Source: Marinovum algicola (GTDB lineage: Bacteria > Pseudomonadota > Alphaproteobacteria > Rhodobacterales > Rhodobacteraceae). Taken from it: 64,000 nucleotides of DNA. This document shows positions 49,386 through 59,100 of this stretch, piece after piece. How positions within the stretch are numbered: position 1 is the stretch's first letter; each line of letters begins with the position of its first letter. Under the pieces are notes generated by a model that ran no database searches, was not told the origin of the DNA, and saw only the letters and a list, made by a program, of their open reading frames with translations. Location: assembly GCF_900109145.1 (NCBI RefSeq), contig NZ_FNYY01000004.1, positions 124,001-188,000 on the forward strand, in the 5' to 3' direction. The position numbers were made by a program, and so were the translations under genes.

Positions 49386-50371
49386 AGACCTATCAGGTTG
49401 TCGGCATCGGCAACGCCGTCGTCGATGTGATCACCCAAGCCGACGACAGCTTTCTCGAACACATGGGGATCGGCAAGGGCATCATGCAGCTGATCGAGCG
49501 CGAGCGCGCCGAGGTGCTCTATGGTGCCATGGGCGAACGCAAGCAGGCGGCTGGCGGGTCGGTGGCCAATACCATCGCCGGGGCCGGCAATCTGGGCATG
49601 CGGACAGCCTTTGTCGGCCGGGTGCATGACGATGCGCTGGGCCGCTTCTATGCCGAGGCGATGGAGAAGGTGGGCACCGCCTTTGTCAATCCGCCGGTGC
49701 CGGGCGGCGAACTGCCGACCTCGCGCTCGATGATCTTTGTCTCGCCCGATGGCGAGCGGTCGATGAACACCTATCTCGGGATTTCCGCCGAACTCGGGCC
49801 GGAGGATGTCGACGAGGCGGTGGCGGCTGCGGCCGAGATCGTCTTTCTCGAGGGCTATCTGTTCGACAAGGACAAGGGCAAGGACGCCTTCACCCGCATG
49901 GCCCGCGCCTGTAGCGCCGCCGGCGGCAAGGCCGGGATCGCGATCTCGGATCCGTTCTGCGTCGAGCGCCATCGGGCGGATTTCCTGCAATTGATCGAGA
50001 ACGAGCTGGATTACGTGATCGGCAACGAGGCCGAGATCCGCTCGCTGTATGAAACCGACGACACCGAAGAGGCGCTGGCCAAGGTCTCGGCGATCTGTTC
50101 GCTGGTCTGCTGCACCCGATCCGGCGACGGGGTGACGATCGTGGCCGACGGCCAGCGTACCGATGTCGGCGTGCAGCGGATCGTGCCGGTGGATGCGACC
50201 GGGGCGGGCGACGGCTTTGCCGCCGGCTTCCTTTTCGGTCTGGCGCAGGGCCGTGACATGCAGACCTGTGGCCGCATGGGTTGTGCCGTGGCCGGCGAGG
50301 TGATCCGCCACGTCGGCCCGCGGGCCGAGACCGAATTGTTGCAGGTTCTGGAGGCTGCGGGCCTGGCCTGA
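49382..50371 (+). CDS. PfkB-family sugar/nucleoside kinase, probably adenosine kinase
   Basis: 329 residues with the PfkB fold: VVGIGNAVVDVITQADDSFLEHMG at the start, GGSVANTIAGAGNLGMRTAFVGRVHDDALG (pieces), and the second signature VDATGAGDGFAAGF with the catalytic Asp. ISDPFCVERHR and NEAEIRSLY also match the group annotated as adenosine kinase in Rhodobacterales; substrate is inferred from similarity. It is translated coupled with nth (ATGA). Confidence 0.85.
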   Translation: MKTYQVVGIGNAVVDVITQADDSFLEHMGIGKGIMQLIERERAEVLYGAMGERKQAAGGSVANTIAGAGNLGMRTAFVGRVHDDALGRFYAEAMEKVGTAFVNPPVPGGELPTSRSMIFVSPDGERSMNTYLGISAELGPEDVDEAVAAAAEIVFLEGYLFDKDKGKDAFTRMARACSAAGGKAGIAISDPFCVERHRADFLQLIENELDYVIGNEAEIRSLYETDDTEEALAKVSAICSLVCCTRSGDGVTIVADGQRTDVGVQRIVPVDATGAGDGFAAGFLFGLAQGRDMQTCGRMGCAVAGEVIRHVGPRAETELLQVLEAAGLA

Positions 50372-50411
50372 GACCGCGGCCCCGAACCTCGCGGTTTTGC
50401 GCGTTGAGGCC

Positions 50412-50445
50412 GGCCAAGAGGCCCCGGCGCGGGGGCCGGGGCACG
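50412..50445. repeat. GC-rich palindromic repeat, copy 1
   Basis: GCCCCGGC-gcgggg-GCCGGGGC at 50421-50442, flanked by GGCCAAGAG on the left and ACGGTTTT on the right. A near-copy with the same arms and left flank is at 53586-53620. It lies between the convergent stops of the kinase and sulfotransferase genes and, with the T-run, may end the nth-kinase transcript. Confidence 0.6.
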
Positions 50446-50504
50446 GTTTTCGGGGTGGCCGGTTTCTGAGCAACGGGTGACAAACCGGCGCCCGGTGCCC
50501 TGGC

Positions 50505-51323
50505 CTATTCACCCAGCTTGGCGTGTACCTCGTCGAGGTCGATCTCGGCCACCGGCATCTTGTTCGACGGATCGGCGGGATCGTATTTGAAGACGTCGAA
50601 ATCGCGCTTGTACATCTCGTAGACCAGGTGCATCGACAGGTCGTCAAAGTAATCCTCGACCGGATGCGCGCGTTTCGGCCCGTGGCCCTCGCTCTCGTTG
50701 AAGCGCGGGATCTCCGCGAGCTTGACCTCGTGGCGGGTGTCGATCTTGCCCAGCACCTCGGACATGCCCTCGTTGAACTTCTCGGTCCAGATGATCTTGT
50801 CGTAGCGCCCGCCGTTGCAGATAAAGGTCGAAACGTGGCCGGAGGTCGCCGACCAGTGGATGTCCGGGTCCATCGGCTTGCGCCAGCGAATGGTGTCGCG
50901 GGCGAACAGCAGGAAGCGACGGAAGCTGGCGATCTGGTCGAACTCGCCCTTGCCGTCGTCGCCGCCGACCTCGATGCCGTATTTCTGCACCAGCATCGGC
51001 ACCAGGTTGCCGCGGTAGCGGTTGCCGTTGCGCTGGATGCCGCAGATCTTGTCGAAAAAGGACGACAGGATGCGGGTATAGGGGTTGCGCACACAGGTGA
51101 AGGCATAGGCCTGATGCGTCTTGACGTTGGCGTTGATCAGGTTCTGGCTGTCCTCGCGGGACCATTTGTGCAGCCCCGTGGTGGCGTCATGAATGTCGCC
51201 ATCGTAAAATTCGCCGTGGTCGGAATAATAGAGGATCTGTCCGATGGTCGAGCAGGCGCATTTCGGCACCACGCGATAGACCACGCTTTCACTCTCCGTC
51301 ATCCATGTGCCGGGAAAGCCCAT
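50505..51323 (-). CDS. Sulfotransferase-family protein
   Basis: 272 residues. RVVPKCACSTIGQILYY holds a P-loop-like 5'-phosphosulfate site (residues 20-27), and CVRNPYTRILSSFFDKI is the 3'-phosphate region of PAPS-dependent carbohydrate sulfotransferases (Sulfotransfer_2 type). The middle FDQIASFRRFLLFARDTIR and the last CNGGRYDKIIWTEKFNE fit the family. It likely sulfates a surface sugar. ATG 51323 is the start; longer frames upstream run antisense through the glycosyltransferase gene. It shares a divergent promoter with that gene. Confidence 0.88.
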   Translation of the reverse strand: MGFPGTWMTESESVVYRVVPKCACSTIGQILYYSDHGEFYDGDIHDATTGLHKWSREDSQNLINANVKTHQAYAFTCVRNPYTRILSSFFDKICGIQRNGNRYRGNLVPMLVQKYGIEVGGDDGKGEFDQIASFRRFLLFARDTIRWRKPMDPDIHWSATSGHVSTFICNGGRYDKIIWTEKFNEGMSEVLGKIDTRHEVKLAEIPRFNESEGHGPKRAHPVEDYFDDLSMHLVYEMYKRDFDVFKYDPADPSNKMPVAEIDLDEVHAKLGE

Positions 51324-51384
51324 GGGCTGCTGCCTCCAGTCTGCTCTTGTCGTTGCAAAGCTTATACGCTCGTTTGTTTTTGTT

Positions 51385-51401
51385 AATAAACCCTGTTTAT
51401 T
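51385..51401. promoter_or_regulatory. Inverted repeat in the divergent sulfotransferase/glycosyltransferase promoter region
   Basis: AATAAAC-CCT-GTTTATT is a perfect 7-bp inverted repeat in the A+T-rich part of the 141-base gap. It lies 62 bases from the sulfotransferase ATG and 64 from the glycosyltransferase ATG, nearly symmetric, as a shared operator would be. Confidence 0.5.
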
Positions 51402-51464
51402 CAACACGTCATCGGCTTTAACTGAGGGCCAGGGCGGGACGCGCGGAATATGACCTAGATCACA

Positions 51465-53042
51465 ATGTCGAAAATAGCCTTCATATTGCTCTGCCACAAG
51501 GATCCAGAGGCCGTTATCAAGCAGGCCCAGCGGCTTACGGCAAAAGACGACTACATGTCGATCCATTTCGACGCGCGGGCGCCGCGGGCCGCCTATGACC
51601 GGATCCGCAGCGCTCTGGCCGACAATGCGCATGTCACCTTTGCCAAGCGCAGGATCAAATGCGGCTGGGGGGCCTGGTCGCTGGTCGAGGCGACGCTTCT
51701 GGCCACCGAGGCGGCAGTCGCCGCCTTTCCCAAGGCGACGCATTTCTACATGCTCTCGGGCGATTGCATGGCGATCAAATCGGCCGAATACACGCATGAG
51801 TTCCTCGACGAGAACGACGCCGATTTCATCGAGAGCTTCGATTTCTTCGAGTCGGACTGGATCAAGACCGGTATCCAGGCCGAGCGGCTGATCTATCGCC
51901 ACTATTTCAACGAGCGCGAGAACAAGCGGCTGTTCTACGCCGCGATGAACCTGCAAAAACGGCTCGGGCTGGAGCGCGAAATCCCGTCGGATTTGCAGAT
52001 CATGATCGGCAGCCAATGGTGGTGCCTGCGCCGCCGCACCATCGAATGGATCCTGGCCTTCACCCGCGAACGTCGCGACGTGATGCGGTTCTTTCGCACC
52101 ACCTGGATCCCCGACGAGACATTTTTTCAGACCTTGGTGCGCCATCTGGTGCCGGAAGAGGAAATTCGCAACCGCACGCTCACCTTCCTGATGTTCTCGG
52201 ACTACGGGATGCCGGTGAATTTCTACAACGATCACTACGATCTCCTGATGAGCCAGGATTACCTCTTCGCCCGCAAGATCAGCCCCGAAGCGCAAGAGCT
52301 CAAACGCCGGCTGGGGGTGCTCTATTCCTCGGACGGGGCCGAGTTCCAGATTTCCAACGAGGGCCGCAGCCTTTACACCTTTCTCACCGGGCGGGGCCGC
52401 GAAGGCCGGCGCTTCGCCCCGCGCTTCTGGGAGAACGAGGGGTCGCTGGGCCGCGACCGCGAGATGCTGATCGTGGTCTGCAAGAAATGGCACGTCGCCA
52501 AGCGGCTGGTCTGGCGCATCCAGCAACTTACCAATGTTCCGGCGGTCGAATATCTGTTCAACGAAGACAATTGCGCCCTGCCCGATCTCGGGGGCATCCA
52601 GGCCTCGATGGACAAACGCCACCGCCACCGCAGGGCGCTGATGCGGATGCTGTTCGACTATTACGACACCGACCGGCTGCTGATCTGCCTCGACCCGGCG
52701 AACATCGACCTGTTGCAGGATTTCTACGGCGACCGCTCGGTGACCCGGCTGCTCGAGGTGCAATGCCACTTTACCGACGCCTATCTCGTCGGCCACGCCA
52801 AACGCGTGGGTCTGGCCGGGGACCACACCAAGCCCGACGCGCTGCGCCGTCTGCTGCCCACCATCCGCAACGACGTGCTGTTCGAGAGCGAGACGATCCG
52901 CGATGCCGGGTTCGCCAATCACAGCCAAATCCGCGAATGGGAAACCGCCGAGCAGAATGCCCGCGCCCTCGCAGATTTCCTGCAAGTCCCGCCAGAGACC
53001 GCGCTGGACGTCGCCCACACCGATCACCTGTTTGCCGATTGA
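51465..53042 (+). CDS. Core-2/I-branching-type glycosyltransferase with extra C-terminal domain
   Basis: 525 residues. The first 270 residues are a Core-2/I-branching beta-1,6-N-acetylglucosaminyltransferase-like domain: KIAFILLCHKDPEAVIKQAQRL, DYMSIHFDARAP, THFYMLSGDCMAIKS, and IGSQWWCLRRRTIEWIL with TWIPDETFFQTLV. The rest (about 300-525) includes LIVVCKKWHVAKRLVWRI and EVQCHFTDAYLVGHAKRV and corresponds to the C-terminal domain seen in Rhodobacterales relatives (DUF5928-like); this part is unassigned. It has no signal peptide. HIT follows 9 bases later and may be cotranscribed. Its donor and acceptor are unknown. Confidence 0.88.
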   Translation: MSKIAFILLCHKDPEAVIKQAQRLTAKDDYMSIHFDARAPRAAYDRIRSALADNAHVTFAKRRIKCGWGAWSLVEATLLATEAAVAAFPKATHFYMLSGDCMAIKSAEYTHEFLDENDADFIESFDFFESDWIKTGIQAERLIYRHYFNERENKRLFYAAMNLQKRLGLEREIPSDLQIMIGSQWWCLRRRTIEWILAFTRERRDVMRFFRTTWIPDETFFQTLVRHLVPEEEIRNRTLTFLMFSDYGMPVNFYNDHYDLLMSQDYLFARKISPEAQELKRRLGVLYSSDGAEFQISNEGRSLYTFLTGRGREGRRFAPRFWENEGSLGRDREMLIVVCKKWHVAKRLVWRIQQLTNVPAVEYLFNEDNCALPDLGGIQASMDKRHRHRRALMRMLFDYYDTDRLLICLDPANIDLLQDFYGDRSVTRLLEVQCHFTDAYLVGHAKRVGLAGDHTKPDALRRLLPTIRNDVLFESETIRDAGFANHSQIREWETAEQNARALADFLQVPPETALDVAHTDHLFAD

Positions 53043-53051
53043 GGAACCGCC

Positions 53052-53429
53052 ATGTCTTATGCCTATGACGACCAGAACATCTTCGCCAAGATCCTGCGCG
53101 GCGAGATCCCCAACACCACGGTGATCGAGACCGAGCATTCGCTGGCCTTTCACGACATCACGCCGCAGGCGCCGACCCATGTGCTGGTGATCCCCAAGGG
53201 AGCCTATGTGAGCTTTGACCATTTCGCCAGCGAGGCCGGCGAAGCGGAAATCATCGATTATGTCCGCACCATCGGCCAGGTCGCCCAAATGTGCGGCGTC
53301 GACCTGGGCGAAGGCGGCGGCTTTCGCCTGATCTCGAACGCCGGCCGCGACGGTGTGCAGGAGGTTCCGCACCTGCATGTCCATGTTCTCGGCGGCCGCG
53401 GGCTGGGCCGCATGCTGCAACCGGCGTGA
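53052..53429 (+). CDS. HIT-family (histidine triad) nucleotide-binding protein
   Basis: 125 residues beginning YDDQNIFAKILRGEIP, with LAFHDITPQAPTHVLVIPKGAY and the triad His107-x-His109-x-His111 in PHLHVHVLGGRGLGRML. The HINT-like group hydrolyses nucleoside phosphoramidates such as adenosine phosphoramidates. It lies 9 bases after the glycosyltransferase stop; the role in relation to it is not evident. In-frame extensions of other frames are ignored. Confidence 0.95.
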   Translation: MSYAYDDQNIFAKILRGEIPNTTVIETEHSLAFHDITPQAPTHVLVIPKGAYVSFDHFASEAGEAEIIDYVRTIGQVAQMCGVDLGEGGGFRLISNAGRDGVQEVPHLHVHVLGGRGLGRMLQPA

Positions 53430-53464
53430 TCGCGCCCCGGCGCCGTGCCTTGATTGGCCGGGAG

Positions 53465-53485
53465 GCCCCGGATCGGGTCCGGGGC
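53465..53485. repeat. GC-rich palindrome related to the 12228-12297 repeat
   Basis: GCCCCGGA-TCGGG-TCCGGGGC is a perfect 8-bp inverted repeat. It is the same type as the near-palindromic arms at 12228-12297 (CCCCGGACCTGATCCGGGG). It lies in the convergent HIT/LysR gap. Confidence 0.6.
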
Positions 53486-53585
53486 GCGCGGGTTCTTTGC
53501 CGCACCCACAGACCGTCTTCCGGACCTATTCATGCCACCGGTCTCCCGCCCGTCCCGGCCGCCGCGCCGGGACCTCTCCGCCCCA

Positions 53586-53620
53586 GGCCAAGGGGCCCCG
53601 GCGCGGAAGCCGGGGCGCGG
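53586..53620. repeat. GC-rich palindromic repeat, copy 2
   Basis: GCCCCGGC-gcggaa-GCCGGGGC at 53595-53616, flanked by GGCCAAGGG on the left and GCGGT on the right. It has the same arms and nearly the same left flank as copy 1 at 50412-50445. It lies in the convergent HIT/LysR gap (53430-53697), which shows no gene. Confidence 0.6.
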
Positions 53621-53645
53621 TGGTCGCCTGACAAGGCGCCAATGT

Positions 53646-53672
53646 AAAAACCCCCGGCACAGGGACCGGGGG
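53646..53672 (-). terminator. Intrinsic terminator of the LysR gene
   Basis: On the minus strand CCCCCGG (53672-53666) pairs with CCGGGGG (53657-53651), followed by TTTTT (53650-53646). It lies 25 bases after the LysR stop. Confidence 0.85.
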
Positions 53673-53697
53673 TGAAATCGTTACACGGAGACAAAAC

Positions 53698-54603
53698 TTA
53701 CCAGTCGGTCGGGCCCTTGTCGGCAAAGGCATGGACCAGGAAATCGATGAAGGCGCGCACCTTGGGCTGGGTGAACCGGCCCGGCGGATAGACCGCATAG
53801 ACGCCCTGGGTCTCGACCGGCAGATCGGGGATCGCATCCTCGACCAGGCCTTTCTCCATCGCCTCGCCGTACAGGAAAGACGGCAGATAGGCGATGCCCA
53901 GCCCCGCCACCGCGGCATTGAGCAGCGATTGGCCGTCGTTTACGCTCAGCCAGCCGGCGGTGCGCACCTGGCGTTTTTCGCCCGAGGGGGCGGTCACCTT
54001 CCAGACATTGCCGCTCGACTGGTTGGAATAATGCAGCAGCTTGTGCTCGTTCAGATCGTCGATCTTGGTCGGCCGGCCGTATTTCTCGAAATAGGCCGGG
54101 CTGGCGATCATCCGCTTGGTGGTTTCGGTCAGCTTGCGGGCGCGCAGCGTGCTGTCCTCCAGCTCGCCGATCCGCACCGCCATGTCGAAACCTTCCGAGA
54201 TCAGCTCGACGTAGCGGTTGTTCAGCACCATGTTGACGGTGATGTCGGGAAATTCGGACAGGAACTCTCCCAGGATCGGCGACATGTGGTTGACGCCGAA
54301 ATCGGTCGCGACCGAAATCCGCAGCAGCCCAGATGGCGCCGATTGCATCGAGGTGACAAGCGCATCCGCCTCGCCGGCATCGTTCAGCACCCGTCGGGCG
54401 CGGTCGTAATAAGCCAGTCCGATCTCTGTCGGGCTCACCCGGCGGGTGGTGCGGTTCAGCAGCCGCGCGCCCAGCCGGGCCTCGAGCGAGGAGACATGTT
54501 TGGAAACGGCGGACTTCGAAATTCCCATCTTCTTGGCGGCATCGGTAAACCCGCCCTGATCGACAACGGTGGCGAAAGCTTCCATTTCAGTCAGGCGATC
54601 CAT
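53698..54603 (-). CDS. LysR-family transcriptional regulator
   Basis: 301 residues. The N-terminal helix-turn-helix is MDRLTEMEAFATVVDQGGFTDAAKKMGISKSAVSKHVSSLEARLGARLLNRTTRR (pieces), and the effector domain begins about residue 90 (GLLRISVATDFGVNHMSPIL). It is the CrgA-like type. Targets are unknown; the gene is isolated, with a terminator behind and the PfpI gene's terminator in front. ATG 54603 is the family start. Confidence 0.94.
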   Translation of the reverse strand: MDRLTEMEAFATVVDQGGFTDAAKKMGISKSAVSKHVSSLEARLGARLLNRTTRRVSPTEIGLAYYDRARRVLNDAGEADALVTSMQSAPSGLLRISVATDFGVNHMSPILGEFLSEFPDITVNMVLNNRYVELISEGFDMAVRIGELEDSTLRARKLTETTKRMIASPAYFEKYGRPTKIDDLNEHKLLHYSNQSSGNVWKVTAPSGEKRQVRTAGWLSVNDGQSLLNAAVAGLGIAYLPSFLYGEAMEKGLVEDAIPDLPVETQGVYAVYPPGRFTQPKVRAFIDFLVHAFADKGPTDW

Positions 54604-54818
54604 ACGTGTTCCTCGATAAACTGTGACATCCCGAAGAACAGTAATGATCGTCAATTCGGGCAGAACCGGGGCCGTGCGCTGACAATATCGCGGTATCTAG
54701 CGCACTGTTCACAGGGCAAAACACGCATGGCGGGTGTCCCTCATCGTCGCACCATTTTGCGGTGCAAGCCCGCACTTTGTTTCCAAAGATTGTGGCCGCT
54801 CCGTGACGTCCGGGCGAC

Positions 54819-54850
54819 AAAAAAAGGGCGGGCACAGCGGCCCGCCCTTT
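54819..54850 (-). terminator. Intrinsic terminator of the PfpI-like gene
   Basis: AAAGGGCGGGC (54823-54833) and GCCCGCCCTTT (54840-54850) form a perfect 11-bp stem with a 6-base loop; on the minus strand it ends in seven T (54825-54819). It lies 19 bases after the gene's stop. Confidence 0.92.
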
Positions 54851-54869
54851 CCTCGATTCACGGCGCGCG

Positions 54870-55430
54870 TCAGGCGGCCTGCCGATCGTGCCTGCCCTCT
54901 TCGATCTCCTCGACGATCTTCGAGACAAACGCCTTGAGGTCTTCGGGCTTGCGCGAGGTCACCAGCCCCAGGTCGGCCACGACCTCCTTGTCCTGCCAGA
55001 GGCCGCCGGCATTTTCGACATCGGTGCGGATCGACGGATACGAGGTCACTTGGCGGCCCTTGACGAGCCCGGCCTCGACCAGCAGCCAGGGCGCGTGACA
55101 GACCGCCGCCACGACCTTGCCCTTGGCATAGAACGCCTTGATCAGCGAGATCGCATCGGCTTCGACGCGCAGCAGATCGGGGTTGATCTGGCCACCGGGC
55201 AGAACGATGGCGTCATAGTCCTCGGCCTTGGCCTCGACGATCCTGAGGTCGGCCTCGGCCTCGCGGCCCCAGTCGGTGCCTTCCCAGCCCGTGATGGCTT
55301 TGCCGTCAAGCGTCGCCACGTCGACCTTGGCGCCTTTGACGCGCAGTTGGTCACGCGGGAATTCCAGTTCCGATTGCTCGAAGCCATGGGTGGCGACGAC
55401 GAGGATACGGGCATTTTCGATCTTGGGCAT
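54870..55430 (-). CDS. PfpI/DJ-1-family protein
   Basis: 186 residues: ARILVVATHGFEQSELEFPRDQL at the start, DYDAIVLPGGQINPDLLR, and the nucleophile elbow Cys111-His112 in VVAAVCHAPWLLVEAG, ending RKPEDLKAFVSKIVEE. Fits the PfpI group, whose members act as glyoxalase/deglycase-like or chaperone enzymes; activity is not certain. The Glu after the first strand (FEQSE) is in the right place for the family's triad. A long region upstream shows no gene until fadH at 55582. Confidence 0.92.
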   Translation of the reverse strand: MPKIENARILVVATHGFEQSELEFPRDQLRVKGAKVDVATLDGKAITGWEGTDWGREAEADLRIVEAKAEDYDAIVLPGGQINPDLLRVEADAISLIKAFYAKGKVVAAVCHAPWLLVEAGLVKGRQVTSYPSIRTDVENAGGLWQDKEVVADLGLVTSRKPEDLKAFVSKIVEEIEEGRHDRQAA

Positions 55431-55581
55431 GACGCGGCCTCCTGTTTTCGGTTCAGCCTGCCCAACGCAGTCCGGCGCCGTACGTTCCCCCCGGCCCGCG
55501 GCTTCTCCGGTCACGCCCGCGTGAGGTCCAGCGCCGCGGCATCGCCCCCCCCAAGACGCGCGGCCCGTGGGCCGGCCGGCC

Positions 55582-57636
<2,055 letters not shown>

Positions 57637-57648
57637 TCAGCGGATTGA

Positions 57649-57663
57649 CGTGACTTTGTCACG
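57649..57663 (-). promoter_or_regulatory. CGTGAC-TTT-GTCACG palindrome upstream of fadH
   Basis: A perfect 6-bp inverted repeat with a 3-base centre, 40 bases upstream of the fadH ATG at 57609, within the 188-base gap 57610-57797. It resembles a regulator site. Which protein binds it cannot be told from the sequence. Confidence 0.45.
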
Positions 57664-57797
57664 CGGAACGTGGGGTCAGAACGCCATCCGCCGTTCCGTC
57701 ACCCGGTCACGGCTTTCCTCTTGCGGAAAATACCGCGGGGGTCCGGGGGCAGCGCCCCCGGCCTGTCGGCCTGCGCAGGCAGGACGAAATCCCCGCC

Positions 57798-58175
57798 TCA
57801 GCCGGTCTCGCGGCAATGCCGGCGAAAGGCGCGCTTGAGCATGTCGAGCTCGGCCCGCAGCATGTCCACCTCGGCACGGATATCGTCGCCCAGCGCCTCG
57901 CCGGCGATGATCGAGAAGCTGTCCAGCACGCCGCCATCGCTGGCATCGGCAAAGACAAAGGTATGGCTGCCCTCGCTCAACAGCCGCGCCGGCACCGGAA
58001 AGCGCAGCGTCCAGCTGCCCGGCGCGGCGTCGCGGCGCAGCTCCACGCCCTCGACCGGCCGATCCTTGAGCAGGACCTGAATCGCCGGGTCGCCGGCCCC
58101 GGGGGCGCGGTCCTGCACCACGCCCTCCCATGTGCCCTCAAAGAACCGGGTCCTGGTCAGCGTCAGTTCCGACAT
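57798..58175 (-). CDS. Hypothetical protein, 125 residues
   Basis: MSELTLTRTRFFEGTWEGVV begins it; a beta-rich body follows (IQVLLKDRPVEGVELRRDAAPGSWTLRFPVPARLLSEGSHTFVFADAS in pieces) and a C-terminal helix (DDIRAEVDMLRAELDMLKRAFRRHC) that looks like a short coiled coil. No known family recognised. It lies 10 bases downstream of the DUF6478 gene stop, so the two are probably one transcript. Function unknown. Confidence 0.65.
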   Translation of the reverse strand: MSELTLTRTRFFEGTWEGVVQDRAPGAGDPAIQVLLKDRPVEGVELRRDAAPGSWTLRFPVPARLLSEGSHTFVFADASDGGVLDSFSIIAGEALGDDIRAEVDMLRAELDMLKRAFRRHCRETG

Positions 58176-58185
58176 GTCATCCCCC

Positions 58186-58959
58186 TCATATCTCTGCGCG
58201 CAGCCGGCGGCTGAAGGTCAGGTCACGCAGCACCACCTGGTTCATCTGCGGCCCCTCGAAGATCAGGTCGAGCCAGGCCTTGTCGATGCGTTTCTCGTTC
58301 AGCCGGGAATAGGCGAGGTCGAACTCCACATGCCGCTCGCCGCTGTTCAGCGGCACTTCGCGCACCAGCTTTTCGGTATTGGGCCCACTTTTTACGTTCA
58401 GCCGGGCAAAGATCTCCAGCGGGCTCTCCAGCTCGACCATGCAGTCGACCCGCACCAGATGCGCCTTGGTCAGCCCCGCGACCGCCGCCGACGGCAGCGC
58501 CACCGCCAGCGAGAGATAGGAGCCGTCGAACCGGAACACATCCATCCGCAAACCAAAGGGCGCCAGGTCGGCCTCGCGGGTGTTGCGCAGCTGGCGCAGG
58601 GTCAGCTCGGAGATCGTGCAATCATGAAACAGCGTCACTTCGCCACCCAGCTGCACGCCGCTCTCGACCGCCGCGCCCCCCGCCGCCGGCAGTGGGCCGC
58701 GCCAGGCCTCGGGGCGCCAGGTCCAGTCGCTGTCATGCGGTGCGGCGATGGCATCGCTGCCGATCGCCGGCAGGGCCAGCCGGTAGTCCGCCACATGCAG
58801 AAGCTCGTCGAGCTGCCGGCGGAGCTTGCGGGCGCGGCCGCGCTGGCGGCGCAATTCGGCCAGGTCGGCCTGCGGCGCGGCCAGCGCCGCGTTGCGCCAG
58901 CGGCGCAGCGCGCCGCGATGGGTGATCCGATCCAGAAAGCCGCGTCTCTGCCCTGCCAT
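58186..58959 (-). CDS. DUF6478 family protein
   Basis: 257 residues beginning MAGQRRGFLDRITHRGALRRWRNAALAA, with a long basic helix (ELRRQRGRARKLRRQLDELLHV), then beta segments such as FHDCTISELTLRQL, FRFDGSYLSLAVALPS, and the end DLIFEGPQMNQVVLRDLTFSRRLRAEI. This corresponds to DUF6478, which I know mainly from Rhodobacterales; no role is established. The small downstream gene is probably cotranscribed. Start at 58959; a longer frame to 59073 is less likely. Confidence 0.78.
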   Translation of the reverse strand: MAGQRRGFLDRITHRGALRRWRNAALAAPQADLAELRRQRGRARKLRRQLDELLHVADYRLALPAIGSDAIAAPHDSDWTWRPEAWRGPLPAAGGAAVESGVQLGGEVTLFHDCTISELTLRQLRNTREADLAPFGLRMDVFRFDGSYLSLAVALPSAAVAGLTKAHLVRVDCMVELESPLEIFARLNVKSGPNTEKLVREVPLNSGERHVEFDLAYSRLNEKRIDKAWLDLIFEGPQMNQVVLRDLTFSRRLRAEI

Positions 58960-59100
58960 TGCCCTGCCTGTTCTACTGCCCCTGCTGCACCGGTGCCGCG
59001 TGTCGTTGCCGCACGCAGTCTTACCCCGAACCCTTACAATTCCACAAACGCCCGAACCGTGCTGCCGGGTCAAGACCCATGTGCCCGCCCCGGCGCGAAC

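Noticed and set aside
51447-51462. TGACCTAGATCA as an FNR box before the glycosyltransferase
   Set aside because: The left half has the wrong sequence and spacing for TTGAT-N4-ATCAA.
51324-53420. A roughly 700-codon N-terminal extension of the sulfotransferase on the minus strand
   Set aside because: It runs antisense through the whole glycosyltransferase and HIT genes. The conserved sulfotransferase domain starts just after the ATG at 51323.
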